Of a stretch of 64,000 nt of DNA, positions 8,180-16,561 are shown piece by piece. Every line of letters begins with the position of its first letter. Position 1 is the first letter of the stretch. Location: NCBI RefSeq assembly GCF_023516455.1, contig NZ_JAMGBA010000001.1, positions 992,001 to 1,056,000 on the forward strand, in the 5' to 3' direction. A program made the position numbers and the translations under genes. A model generated the notes under the pieces. It had not been told where the DNA came from, did not search any database, and was given only the letters and a program-made list of their open reading frames with translations. The DNA comes from Sphingomonas caseinilytica (GTDB lineage Bacteria; Pseudomonadota; Alphaproteobacteria; Sphingomonadales; Sphingomonadaceae).

Positions 8180-10804
8180 TTAGCCAAGTCGCTCCAACGC
8201 AGCACGAAGGCGTTCGGCTTCACCGGACTTTGCATCATGGTCGGCACGTGCCTTTTCCACGGCCTCCGGCTTGGCCCGCTCGGTGAAGGCAGGATTGGAG
8301 AGTCGGCCGCCGAGGCTGTCACGCTCCTTCTCTGCCGCCGCGATCGCCTTGGCGAGGCGCGCGCGTTCGGCATCGAGATCGATTGCGCCCTCGAGCGGGA
8401 AAGCGAGCGTCACGCCGCCAACGACGATTTGCGCTGAGCCCGGCAGTACCGCATCGGCTGCAACCGGCACGCCGACCTTAGCCATGCGCGCAAGCGTTGC
8501 GGCATTCTTGGTGAGCCGCTCCAGCATCGCCACGTCGCCGCCGATGACGTTCGGCGCCAGGGTTGCGCTCCACGGAATATTGAGCTCTGCCCGCATCGCG
8601 CGGACCTGGTCGATCACTTCGACTAGGCCGCCGATGTCGCGTGCCGCATTCGGATCGCGCTGCGCTTCCGGTTCCGGCCATTTGGCGACGATAAGCTCGT
8701 AGGGACGGTCGCCCATGCTGTGCCACAGCTCTTCGGTGACGAACGGCATGAAGGGGTGGAGCATGACCAGGATCTGGTCAAATGCCCAGGCGGCGACGGC
8801 GCGGGTTTCGTCGTCGAACGCGCCCTTCACCAGCTCGACATACCAGTCGCAGAAAGTGCCCCAGGTGAAGTGGTAGATGGCGTCAGCCATGTCGTCGAAG
8901 CGGAGCTCGTCGAATGCCTTGTTGAGGCGGCCAAGCGTGGCGATCACCTCGCCGATGATCCAGCGGTTGACCGGCAGGCTGGCCTCCGGGGCCGCGATGC
9001 TTTGCGAAGCGCCGATGCCGTTGCCCTGCAGGAAGCGCGCCGCGTTCCATAGCTTGGTCGCGAAGTTGCGATAGCCTTCGACCCGCTTCTCATCGAGCTT
9101 GATGTCCCGGCCCTGGCTTTCCATCGCTGCCAAGGTGAAGCGCATCGCATCGGCACCATATTTGTCGATGAGGACTAGCGGGTCGACCGTATTCCCCTTC
9201 GACTTGGACATTTTCTGGCCGTGCGCATCGCGGACCAGGCCGTGGAGATAGAGGGTGCGCCACGGCACCTCGTCGAGGAATTCCAGCCCCTGCATCGCCA
9301 TCCGTGCATCCCAAAAGAACAGGATGTCGAAGCCGGAGATGAGCACGTCATTGGGGTAATGGCGCTTCAGGTCATGGGTCTGCTCGGGCCAGCCGAGCGT
9401 AGCGAATGGCCACAGAGCCGAGGAGAACCAGGTATCGAGAACATCCTCGTCCTGGCGCAGCTCCACGCCTTCGCCGGCCTGCTGTTGAGCTTCGGCAATT
9501 GTTTCCGCGACGAAAATATTGCCGTCGGCATCGAACCAGGCAGGAATGCGGTGGCCCCACCACAGCTGACGCGAAACGCACCAGGGCTGGATGCCTTCGA
9601 GCCAGTTGAACCAGGTCTTCGACCAGGTTTCGGGCACGATCTTGATCTCGCCGCTGCGCGTCGCCTTCATCACCCGCTCGGCAAGCGGTGCGACGTCAAC
9701 GTACCATTGGTCTGTCAGCCAAGGCTCGATTACGACGCCCGAACGGTCGCCGTAAGGAGTAGCGATCGTGCGGTCCTCGACCTTCTCCAGCGCGCCTTCG
9801 GCCTCCAGCAGCTCGACTACGCGCTTGCGCACATCGAAACGGTCCATTCCGATCAGCTCGGCGGGAACCAGCCCGTCCTGCGTCTGCGTGATGTGCGCCG
9901 AGCCGTCGAGCATGTTGAGCATTTCGCCCGGCTTGAAGCCCGCGCGCTTGCCCACCTCATAATCGTTGAAGTCGTGCCCCGGCGTGATCTTCACCGCGCC
10001 CGAGCCGAGCTCCGGATCGGCATGCTCGTCGGTGATGATCGGGATCAGGCGTCCCGTGAGTGGATGCTTGATCTGCTTGCCGACGATCGCGGCATAGCGC
10101 TCGTCATCCGGGTGAACCGCGACGGCCATGTCGGCGAGCATGGTTTCCGGACGGGTCGTGGCGACGTGGATCGCGCCGGATCCGTCAGCCAGCGGATATT
10201 TGAGGTGCCAGAACTTGCCCTGCACCTCGCGGGTTTCGACTTCGAGATCGCTGATCGCGGTCTGGAATTTCGGATCCCAGTTCACCAGGCGCTTGTCGCG
10301 ATAGATGCGGCCGCGCTTGTAGAGCTCGACGAACACCTTGATGACCGCGGCCGAGAAGCCTTCGTCCATCGTGAAGCGCTCGTTGGACCAGTCGCAGCTG
10401 GCGCCGAGGCGGCGGAGCTGCTTGGTGATCTGGCCGCCGGACTGGGACTTCCACTCCCAGACATGCTCGATAAAGGCGTCGCGGCCGATTTCGGCGCGGT
10501 TGATGCCCTGCGAGCCGAGATTGCGCTCCACCACCATCTGCGTGGCGATGCCGGCATGGTCCATGCCGACGACCCACAAGCTGTCCTTGCCCTGCATCCG
10601 CGCATGGCGAATGAGGATGTCCTGCAGCGTGTCGTCGAGCGCGTGGCCGATGTGCAGCGAACCCGTGACGTTCGGCGGCGGCATGACGATCGTATAGGGC
10701 TCGGCATTCGGGCGATCCGGGCGGAACAGCCCCTGCCCTTCCCAATGGGCATACCAGCGGGTCTCGATCGGGCCCGGTTCGAACGTCTTGGCAAGTTCGG
10801 TCAT
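8180..10804 (-). CDS. valS: Valine--tRNA ligase
   Basis: Charges tRNA-Val with valine in the cytosol. This is a full-length 874-residue class I synthetase: [15 protein letters not shown] (HIGH motif, about 42-56), a large CP1 editing domain, [13 protein letters not shown] (KMSKS motif), an anticodon-binding helical domain, and a C-terminal coiled-coil arm rich in Ala, Glu, Lys and Arg (last 70 residues). The start ATG at 10804 gives the standard ValRS N-terminus. Palindromic repeats lie on both sides. The order tolC-popZ-(peptidase)-valS keeps the common alphaproteobacterial link of popZ with valS. Confidence 0.98.
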   Translation of the reverse strand: MTELAKTFEPGPIETRWYAHWEGQGLFRPDRPNAEPYTIVMPPPNVTGSLHIGHALDDTLQDILIRHARMQGKDSLWVVGMDHAGIATQMVVERNLGSQGINRAEIGRDAFIEHVWEWKSQSGGQITKQLRRLGASCDWSNERFTMDEGFSAAVIKVFVELYKRGRIYRDKRLVNWDPKFQTAISDLEVETREVQGKFWHLKYPLADGSGAIHVATTRPETMLADMAVAVHPDDERYAAIVGKQIKHPLTGRLIPIITDEHADPELGSGAVKITPGHDFNDYEVGKRAGFKPGEMLNMLDGSAHITQTQDGLVPAELIGMDRFDVRKRVVELLEAEGALEKVEDRTIATPYGDRSGVVIEPWLTDQWYVDVAPLAERVMKATRSGEIKIVPETWSKTWFNWLEGIQPWCVSRQLWWGHRIPAWFDADGNIFVAETIAEAQQQAGEGVELRQDEDVLDTWFSSALWPFATLGWPEQTHDLKRHYPNDVLISGFDILFFWDARMAMQGLEFLDEVPWRTLYLHGLVRDAHGQKMSKSKGNTVDPLVLIDKYGADAMRFTLAAMESQGRDIKLDEKRVEGYRNFATKLWNAARFLQGNGIGASQSIAAPEASLPVNRWIIGEVIATLGRLNKAFDELRFDDMADAIYHFTWGTFCDWYVELVKGAFDDETRAVAAWAFDQILVMLHPFMPFVTEELWHSMGDRPYELIVAKWPEPEAQRDPNAARDIGGLVEVIDQVRAMRAELNIPWSATLAPNVIGGDVAMLERLTKNAATLARMAKVGVPVAADAVLPGSAQIVVGGVTLAFPLEGAIDLDAERARLAKAIAAAEKERDSLGGRLSNPAFTERAKPEAVEKARADHDAKSGEAERLRAALERLG

Positions 10805-10846
10805 TGGCGGCGGTTAGCGCCCTCTGGTGCACCGCACAACCCAACC

Positions 10847-10912
10847 GTCATCCTAGCGAAGGCTGGGATCCAGGTCCTCGGAGACATGGGCCCCAGCCTT
10901 CGCTGGGGCAAC
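10847..10912. repeat. Interspersed palindromic element, CCCAGCGAAGGCTGGG type
   Basis: A 66-base element between the valS start and the S9 peptidase stop codon, which it abuts within two bases. The left arm is GTCATCCTAGCGAAGGCTGG and the right arm is CCCCAGCCTTCGCTGGGG followed by CAAC, a degenerate form of the usual TGAC end. It may act as an mRNA 3'-end stabilising hairpin for the peptidase transcript. Confidence 0.82.
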
Positions 10913-10913
10913 T

Positions 10914-12962
10914 CTAATTGGTGTTCCGCAAATAGGTCCCGAGCCAGTCGAACACCTCGCCATACCATTGGATCGAGTTGTTCGGCTTCAGCACCCAGTG
11001 GTTCTCGTCCGGGAAGACCAGCAGCTTCGACGGGATGTCGCGGCGCTGCAGGGCGGTGAAGCTGGCGATCCCCTGCGTATAAGGGATGCGGAAGTCCTTT
11101 TCGCCGGTGATGACCAGCATCGGCGTCTTCCACTTGGCGACATGATTCACCGGGTTCCAGCGCTCGAACGCGGCAGGGTCCTCGAAATAGGCCTTGCCGC
11201 CATGCTCCCACTCGTCGAACCACAGCTCTTCGGTTTCGTAAGCCATGGCGCGGGCGTCGAACACGCCGTCGTGCTGGACGAGGCATTTGAACCGGTCGGG
11301 CCACTGGCCGGCGATCCAATTCATCATGTAACCGCCATAGCTGGCGCCGAGGGCGCAGGCATTGTCGGCATCGAGAAAGGCGTCATTGGCGGTCGCGTAA
11401 GCGAGACCCTTTTGCAGGTCTTCCAGCGGCCAGCCGCCCCAATTGTTCTGGATCGCGTCGGTGAAGGCCTGGCCGTAGCCGGTGCTTCCATGGAAATCGA
11501 CGCTGACGACCGCATAGCCGGGCGCCGAGAAGAGGCGCGAGTTCCAGCGATAGGACCAGGCGTTGTTGAAGCTGCCCTGCGGTCCGCCATGGACGACGAA
11601 GGCGATCGGAAGCTTGGCGGTGGCGGCCGCCGGCTTCAGCTTGAAACCCCAGACCTTGTCGTTGTTGGCGCCGGTGAAGCTGAACTTCTCGAAGCTGACC
11701 GGATCCAGTTCGGCCAGCAGGTCGCGGTTGACGTCGGTCAGCCGGACGACCTTGCCCTTCGCATCGACGCGATAAAGGTCATCCGGCGCCTTGATGCTGT
11801 TCATGGCGTAAAGGACCGACCCGTCGGCCAGCGGAACCGCGGCATGCGCCGCGCCTTCGGTGGTCAGCTTCGTTACTCGGCCGCTTGCGACATCGACGCG
11901 GAAGAGCGGGGTTTCCAGCGTATCCTGCGCGTCGACGATGATCGACTTGCCGTCCTTCGACCATGCGATGGAGCCGACCGAGCGGTCCCAGTTGGCGGTG
12001 ACGGCACGGACCTGGCCGGTGGCGAGATCGCGGACCTGCAGTACCTGGCGATCGGCTTCGTAAGTGGCGCGGGCCATGCTGAAATAGGCGAGCTTGCTTC
12101 CGTCAGGCGACAAGGTGGGAAGATTGTCCGTCCCGTCATTGTCGGCGGTGAGGTTGGTCGGCTGCGCCGAGCCATCGGCAGGCACCGAGAAGATGTCGAG
12201 ATTGGTCGACTTGGCTTCGATCCGGCCGGCTTCGCGAAGGGCGAAATAGACGGTGCGCCCGTCGGCCGAGATGTCGACTTCCTCGCCGCCGCCGAACGGC
12301 TTCGACGGCGTGTCGCCGACCAATGCGCCCGTCACCGGTACCCCAGGTCCGGTCACCTGGCCGCCCTGGATCGGGAAAGAGAAGATGCGGCTGCGGACGC
12401 CCGGTTCGGCCCATGTATCCCAGTGACGGACGAACAGCTGGTCGTAGGCACGACCCGAACCGGTCTTCTTGCTAGCCGTCACGCCGGCGCAAGTGAAGTC
12501 GGTGCAGCGAAGGTCGCGATCGGCCCACAGGATGACACGGCTTCCGTCGGAGCTGACCTTGAAGCCGGAAATGTCGCCCTTGAAGCTGGACAGCTGTGCA
12601 GGCTGGCCGCCGACCGTCATCTTGAACAGCTGGTCCTGCCCGTCGACCGGCGCCAGGTACCAGACCGCGCCGTCGTTCCCGAACACCGCGTCATGCGCTC
12701 CGGTGGTAAGACCGGCGAGCGGCTGCGGTGCTGCGCCCTTGGCCTTTAGGTCGAGGATGTGCGTGAAGTTGTTGCGCTTGTTCGCGGCCAGATCCGTCGT
12801 CGACAGGGTGAAGATGGCATGGCGCCCGTCCGGCGACACGCTGTGCGAGCCGAGGCGGCGCATCATGTGCATGTCGGTCGCGGTCATCGGCCGGGCGACG
12901 GCTGGCGTTGAGACAAGGGCGGCGGCCGCGACGGTGGCGGCTAGGGTGAGGCGCATGAGCAT
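10914..12962 (-). CDS. S9 family prolyl oligopeptidase / acylaminoacyl-peptidase-like, secreted
   Basis: A serine peptidase of 682 residues with an N-terminal signal peptide ending near ALVSTPAVARP, so probably periplasmic. Residues about 40-400 form a WD40/beta-propeller-like domain with repeated SPDG segments (HSVSPDGRH, LSPDGSK, WSKDGKS). The C-terminal alpha/beta-hydrolase domain carries the S9 nucleophile GASYGGYMMNW, the acid in VITGEKDFRIPYTQG and the histidine in PDENHWVLKP. It likely trims short peptides taken up or released in the envelope. The start could be ATG 12962 or ATG 12956 (MRLTLAAT); neither has a strong Shine-Dalgarno. Palindromic repeat DNA follows the stop. Confidence 0.93.
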   Translation of the reverse strand: MLMRLTLAATVAAAALVSTPAVARPMTATDMHMMRRLGSHSVSPDGRHAIFTLSTTDLAANKRNNFTHILDLKAKGAAPQPLAGLTTGAHDAVFGNDGAVWYLAPVDGQDQLFKMTVGGQPAQLSSFKGDISGFKVSSDGSRVILWADRDLRCTDFTCAGVTASKKTGSGRAYDQLFVRHWDTWAEPGVRSRIFSFPIQGGQVTGPGVPVTGALVGDTPSKPFGGGEEVDISADGRTVYFALREAGRIEAKSTNLDIFSVPADGSAQPTNLTADNDGTDNLPTLSPDGSKLAYFSMARATYEADRQVLQVRDLATGQVRAVTANWDRSVGSIAWSKDGKSIIVDAQDTLETPLFRVDVASGRVTKLTTEGAAHAAVPLADGSVLYAMNSIKAPDDLYRVDAKGKVVRLTDVNRDLLAELDPVSFEKFSFTGANNDKVWGFKLKPAAATAKLPIAFVVHGGPQGSFNNAWSYRWNSRLFSAPGYAVVSVDFHGSTGYGQAFTDAIQNNWGGWPLEDLQKGLAYATANDAFLDADNACALGASYGGYMMNWIAGQWPDRFKCLVQHDGVFDARAMAYETEELWFDEWEHGGKAYFEDPAAFERWNPVNHVAKWKTPMLVITGEKDFRIPYTQGIASFTALQRRDIPSKLLVFPDENHWVLKPNNSIQWYGEVFDWLGTYLRNTN

Positions 12963-13006
12963 GGCCGGCAGGCCTAACCGCCCGTCAATTAACGATCAAC
13001 AACCGT

Positions 13007-13420
13007 TTAGAGCGGGCGGCCCGTGATGCGGTGGATCTCGCGCTTCACATGTTCGTCGACGATGCCCGGCAGATGATCGTCAAGCCATTGCTTGAGGATC
13101 GGGCGGAGCATCTCGCGAACCATTTCCTCCAGCGGATTGGCCTGCGGTACCGGAGGCGCGGACGCAGCGAGGGCAGCCAGCGCTTCCAGGCGCTGACGGC
13201 TTTCGTCGGCGACGTCGTCTTCCATCAAGGGCGGGCCAAGATCGACCGGCGGAACGGTCACGGCTTCCATGCTCTGGTCGAGCTCGAGCACGTCGTCCTC
13301 TTCCCCATCGCCTTCCATTTCCGGAGGCGGGGCCGCGGCGCGAATCTCCTTTTCCTCCGCGATCACACGTTTGATCGACGCGAGGATGTCTTCCATTGAG
13401 GGTTCCCGGGCTGCTGCCAT
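13007..13420 (-). CDS. popZ: Polar organizing protein PopZ (DUF2497)
   Basis: A 137-residue acidic protein with the PopZ layout: a short N-terminal helix EPSMEDILASIKRVIAEE (about 6-23) that binds partner proteins in Caulobacter, a central Pro/Glu/Asp-rich disordered linker (about 28-95), and a C-terminal oligomerisation region NPLEEMVREMLRPILKQWL continuing to the end. In Caulobacter PopZ forms polar condensates that anchor the ParB-origin complex and cell-cycle kinases. The linker here is shorter than in Caulobacter, a common variation. It lies 14 bases downstream of tolC and close to valS, the usual alphaproteobacterial neighbourhood. Confidence 0.9.
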   Translation of the reverse strand: MAAAREPSMEDILASIKRVIAEEKEIRAAAPPPEMEGDGEEDDVLELDQSMEAVTVPPVDLGPPLMEDDVADESRQRLEALAALAASAPPVPQANPLEEMVREMLRPILKQWLDDHLPGIVDEHVKREIHRITGRPL

Positions 13421-13433
13421 TGCCCCCTTTTAC

Positions 13434-14906
13434 TTATCGGGAAGCCGGAGTCACGCCTTGAGACGGTGGAATTACGCCTTGTGATGCCGGAAGCACCCCC
13501 GGCGGCGTTTCCGCCGGCGTGATGGTGCTGGTGGAAACCGGATTATGGCGAGGATCGCTCGACCAGTCGTTCCAGTCTCCCGCGACATGGCGATAATTGC
13601 CGAGCGGATCGTAGAGCGCACCGCCATCGAGCCCGAGGTCCTGCGCCTCGGCCTGGCCCATCGCATTCAATAGCTGGAAGCCGGCGACATAGGCGTCGCG
13701 GCGCGCCGTCACCAGCAGCACCTGCGAGTTCAGCAGTTCCTGTTCGGCATCCAGCACGTCGAGGATAGTGCGGGTGCCGACGCTGTTCTCGGCGCGGACG
13801 CCTTCAAGCGCCAGTTCGTTCGCCTTGACCGCGACGTCATTCGATTTGATCGCGTCAATCGCTGACTGATAGTCGGCGAAGGCCGACCGGGTGGTGGCAA
13901 CCACGAAGCGTTCGGTGCCGACGCGCTGCTCCAGCGCTTGTCCTTCAAGAGCCTGGGCCCGGCGGATACGGGCCGACGGCAGGCCGCCCTGGTAGAAGGG
14001 AACGCGTGCGTTCACCCCGACGCTGGTTGCGGTTCCGGACTGTAGCCCCAGATCATCGCCGGTGGCATCGAACCAGTCGCCGGACGCGACGGCTGATACG
14101 GTCGGGAGGCGCGTCCCGCGAACCGACTTCACGTCAAAACCCGCGGCTTCAGCCTGGCGAGTGATGGCGATGAGGTCGGGATTGTCGATCAGAGCGACGC
14201 GCACTGCCTCATCCGCGGTTGCCGGAAAAGGCGGAAGCGGCGGCGGCGGCTGGAGCTGGTCGGGCTGCTCGCCGATCACGCGACGGTAATTTTGTTCGCT
14301 ACCGATCAGCCGGCCCTGCGCCAGCGTGTAGCGCGAACGGGCCAATGCCAGACGCGCTTCCGACTGGGCAACGTCGGTGCGGGTGACGTCGCCGATTTCA
14401 AACCTGTCCTGCGTTGCCTGCAGGTTGGTTTCCAGAACCTTGACGTTGTTGTTGTTGAGCTCGACGGTCGCGCGGTCGCGGATCACGTCCATGTAGGCTG
14501 CGACCGCCTCGGTGAACACGTCACCTTCGACGGCGCGCAAATTGGCCCGGCCCGCCTCGACGCGGGTCTTCGATGCCTTGATGTCATTCTTGACGGTGCC
14601 GCCCTGAAACAGCGGCATGCCGACATCGACGCCCGCGTTCATGTAGGGCCCCTTGCCGGTGCCGACGTCGAAGCGACCGCTGCGCGTCACGTCGCGGGTA
14701 ATGCCGACGGTGCCGGTTACGGTTGGCCGGCCAGCGGAGCGCGAGATCGCCACACCAGCGTCGGTCGCCTTCAGATTTTCGCGCTGGGCCATCAAGGTTG
14801 GGTTGGCGCGGTAGGTCGAAACCAGCGCCTCACGAAGCGTGTCGGCCGACGCGGAGCCGGTCGCGAGCGCGGCGATAAGCGTTGCAAAGGCAATGTTACG
14901 GGTCAC
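13434..14906 (-). CDS. tolC: TolC family outer membrane channel
   Basis: Outer-membrane/periplasmic tunnel used by type I secretion and drug efflux pumps. The protein of about 490 residues has a signal peptide (IAFATLIAALATGSASA), then two repeated OEP domains starting TLREALVSTYRANPTLMAQR and VRVALIDNPDLIAITRQA, with long amphipathic helices between. The TolC signature GTRTILDVLDAEQELLNSQ is near residue 390. The C-terminal tail is Pro/Ser/Thr-rich with a short repeat (VIPPSQGV/VTPASR). The frame opens with TTG at 14912, but GTG at 14906 gives a cleaner signal peptide and sits eight bases after GGAGAG, so I prefer it. pcm lies 23 bases upstream. Confidence 0.93.
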   Translation of the reverse strand: MTRNIAFATLIAALATGSASADTLREALVSTYRANPTLMAQRENLKATDAGVAISRSAGRPTVTGTVGITRDVTRSGRFDVGTGKGPYMNAGVDVGMPLFQGGTVKNDIKASKTRVEAGRANLRAVEGDVFTEAVAAYMDVIRDRATVELNNNNVKVLETNLQATQDRFEIGDVTRTDVAQSEARLALARSRYTLAQGRLIGSEQNYRRVIGEQPDQLQPPPPLPPFPATADEAVRVALIDNPDLIAITRQAEAAGFDVKSVRGTRLPTVSAVASGDWFDATGDDLGLQSGTATSVGVNARVPFYQGGLPSARIRRAQALEGQALEQRVGTERFVVATTRSAFADYQSAIDAIKSNDVAVKANELALEGVRAENSVGTRTILDVLDAEQELLNSQVLLVTARRDAYVAGFQLLNAMGQAEAQDLGLDGGALYDPLGNYRHVAGDWNDWSSDPRHNPVSTSTITPAETPPGVLPASQGVIPPSQGVTPASR

Positions 14907-14929
14907 AGGCAAAGCTCTCCGCTCAAAAT

Positions 14930-15562
14930 TCAGAAGGTGAAGGCCCGCGGCCGTTCAAATCCGGGAAGCGTCTCGACATCGGAATCGGCGAGGCTTCGCC
15001 ATCCGACCGAGCCGCCAGCATAAGTGCCGACCGACAGGCGGGCAACGCCCCGGTCAACGATCGCTCCGGCGATGCGGCCGCCGGGCGCAAGCTGATTGGC
15101 AAGGCCAGCCGGGACTTCCTCGACCGCGCCTTCCAGCAGGATAAGATCATAGGGTGCCCCCTTGTTCCAACCATCCTGGAGCGATCCTACCACAGTTTCC
15201 ACCCCAACCGAGTCCGCCTGGTTTGCCAGGGCCTGGTCCGATTCCAGGGCGACTACCTCGAGGCCTGCCTCGCGAAGGACGGCCGCCGAATAGCCCGATC
15301 CCGATCCGATCACGAGTGCACGCTCGCCTGCCCGTGGCTGGGCCTCTGTCAGCAACCGGCCGAGCGCGGCTGGCGGCATCAGGTAGCGGCCATGGCCGAT
15401 CCGAACCGAGCGGTCGAAATAAGCGAGTGCGCGCGCCGATTCCGGCACGAACCGTTCCCGCTCGATCTTGCCCATTGCGGCAAGCACGCCGCGGTCGGTG
15501 ACGCCTTGCGGGCGGAGCTGGTTGTCGACCATTGTCCGGCGGGCCAGGCTGAAGTCCTGCAT
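14930..15562 (-). CDS. pcm: Protein-L-isoaspartate O-methyltransferase family protein
   Basis: A SAM-dependent methyltransferase of 210 residues in the PCMT family. The N-terminal part has MVDNQLRPQGVTDRGVLAAM, the MGKIERERFVPE segment and YLMPPAALGRLL, which correspond to the PCMT N-terminal region. Motif I reads ALVIGSGSGYSAAVL, and LILLEGAVEEVP follows. This protein-repair enzyme normally methylates isoaspartyl residues. The alphaproteobacterial copies upstream of tolC are shorter than E. coli Pcm and divergent, so activity is inferred. ATG 15562 has GAGG five bases upstream and is preferred over the TTG at 15565. It probably forms an operon with tolC and popZ. Confidence 0.87.
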   Translation of the reverse strand: MQDFSLARRTMVDNQLRPQGVTDRGVLAAMGKIERERFVPESARALAYFDRSVRIGHGRYLMPPAALGRLLTEAQPRAGERALVIGSGSGYSAAVLREAGLEVVALESDQALANQADSVGVETVVGSLQDGWNKGAPYDLILLEGAVEEVPAGLANQLAPGGRIAGAIVDRGVARLSVGTYAGGSVGWRSLADSDVETLPGFERPRAFTF

Positions 15563-15618
15563 CAATACCTCGTTCGTAACGAACTGTTATATGCCACTAA
15601 CACAGTGGCGCTTCAAGT

Positions 15619-15639
15619 GGTCCCTTATCCGCTGGGACC
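15619..15639. other. Inverted repeat between pcm and tRNA-Cys
   Basis: GGTCCC and GGGACC flank a nine-base loop (TTATCCGCT), giving a perfect 6-bp stem. There is no T-run on either side, so it is not a classical terminator. It lies in the divergent spacer between pcm and tRNA-Cys and could be an operator or an RNA hairpin. Its role is unknown. Confidence 0.4.
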
Positions 15640-15684
15640 GCCTCCGCCAAGGCAGCGCCTGCCCCCGTTTGTCGAATCGTCCGG

Positions 15685-15690
15685 TTGACA
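15685..15690 (+). promoter_or_regulatory. Candidate -35 element of tRNA-Cys promoter
   Basis: A consensus TTGACA lies 37 bases before the mature tRNA start. The matching -10 position (about 15708-15713) reads CCAAAG, which is weak, as often in high-GC alphaproteobacteria. This is assigned only by position and the -35 match. Confidence 0.4.
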
Positions 15691-15726
15691 AGCGACGTGG
15701 GGAACCGCCAAAGGCCTCCACCGCGG

Positions 15727-15800
15727 GGCCCGATGGCGGAGTGGTGACGCAGCGGACTGCAAATCCGTGCACGCCGGTTCGATTCCGGCTCGGGCCTCCA
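15727..15800 (+). tRNA. tRNA-Cys (anticodon GCA)
   Basis: The cloverleaf folds cleanly over 74 bases including an encoded CCA end. The acceptor stem is GGCCCGA with TCGGGCC, discriminator U. The anticodon stem GCGGA/TCCGT encloses the loop CTGCAAA with anticodon GCA, and the T arm is GCCGG-TTCGATT-CCGGC. It is monocistronic, divergent from pcm, and followed by the gene-poor region 15801-16561. Confidence 0.97.
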
Positions 15801-15828
15801 ACTTTTCCCCCGTTTTCACGCTTATCCT

Positions 15829-15862
15829 GTCCGTTTCCGGACAGCGCTGTCCGAATGCGGAC
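15829..15862. repeat. Tandem double hairpin GTCCG-N4-CGGAC x2
   Basis: Two copies of GTCCG-N4-CGGAC (loops TTTC and AATG) are separated by the self-complementary hexamer AGCGCT. The centre CGGACAGCGCTGTCCG is itself a perfect 16-base palindrome, so the site can fold as two small hairpins or pair across the middle. It begins 29 bases after tRNA-Cys. It could be the tRNA transcript terminator or processing signal, a dimer-of-dimers operator, or a recombination site. No T-run follows. Confidence 0.65.
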
Positions 15863-16185
15863 GGCATATTCAATCAGCTTGAACTGCCAATGAAGGCTAG
15901 TGGCCAAATACATGGCCTTCATGTCGCAATTTCCGTGCCAATTCGCGGAAGCGCCATAGCATCATGGGTCGCAAGGCTCGCGAATCTTCACGAATGTTCA
16001 CAGTAGTGGATTAGTTTTTCTGGTCCCGTCTATGGGCGCACCTTTTAAGGCTACCTACCAATTCAAGTTCAAGGAATGCGGCGGCATTGGCATGACTGAC
16101 ATGCTGTAGGACAGCGAATTCGGTTATGACCGCAATGACCAGAAAGCGGACGTCGCGCTACTGCGCCGCATTCCTCTTGATGGGG

Positions 16186-16368
16186 TTAGAGATGTCCGTC
16201 GCAAACGCGGAAGATATTATTGCTGCAGGGTCGATGGGCGGCAACGATCGCCCAAGTCCGTTGCATCAGCGAAGTCCATTTCGACGGCACCTGCTCGGGC
16301 ATCGCATGGGCACTCGCGGGCGCCAATATGAGAGCAGTTGCAACGGCGGTTCTGATAAATTTCTTCAT
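16186..16368 (-). CDS. Small secreted protein of unknown function (60 aa)
   Basis: Begins MKKFIRTAVATALILAPASA, a textbook Sec signal peptide (positive n-region, hydrophobic core, cleavage near SAHA, about residue 22). A mature part of roughly 38 residues follows, with two cysteines near the C-terminus (HRPCSNN and RVCDGHL). GGAGGG lies a few bases upstream of ATG 16368, one of the best Shine-Dalgarno matches nearby. I do not recognise the family. Short length and atypical base composition mean it may be a truncated gene or recent arrival. It stands alone on the minus strand in the region after tRNA-Cys. Confidence 0.5.
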   Translation of the reverse strand: MKKFIRTAVATALILAPASAHAMPEQVPSKWTSLMQRTWAIVAAHRPCSNNIFRVCDGHL

Positions 16369-16561
16369 TCGACCCTCCAATCAAAGAGGGCCACACATAT
16401 TGTCCCGACTTGTTTCCGGCGGGTGGATCACGAAACCATATCGGACCAACTTCACCCGGTTGGCATGGCAATCCGGCCCATGGTTGACCGCTTAAAGACC
16501 ATCGAAAATCGGGCGGTACCTAGCGTCGCCTGGCAAATATTGAGATGCTAAGCCCACCCCG

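Larger units (their letters stand above)
15801..16561. other. Gene-poor, apparently lower-GC region downstream of tRNA-Cys
   Basis: About 760 bases with no conserved gene. By eye the G+C content is clearly below the surroundings, with stretches such as 16005-16070 and 16340-16400 unusually A/T-rich for this genome. It contains a double hairpin (15829-15862), a 25-codon frame at 16032-16109 followed by about 60 further open codons after a TAG, and one convincing small secreted-protein gene on the minus strand (16186-16368). The 3' side of a tRNA gene is a common integration point, so this may be the decayed remnant of an inserted element. I find no integrase or repeated tRNA end to prove it. 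Confidence 0.55.

Noticed and set aside
9221-11059. 612-codon plus-strand frame
   Set aside because: Lies opposite valS, which has complete HIGH and KMSKS motifs; the translation of the plus frame has no domain pattern.
10968-12749. 593-codon plus-strand frame
   Set aside because: Antisense to the S9 peptidase with intact catalytic motifs.
15587-15922. Minus-strand frames (also 15625-15873) with GIEPACTDLQSAASPLRHRA-like and RNRTGVHGFAVRCVTTP-like translations
   Set aside because: These are antisense translations of tRNA-Cys, a well-known source of spurious database proteins; no start signal or coding support outside the tRNA.
16126-16551. 141-codon plus-strand frame beginning with a signal-like stretch
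   Set aside because: The start lacks a ribosome-binding site and the remainder has no domain or coding bias; the minus-strand 60-residue gene overlapping it is better supported.
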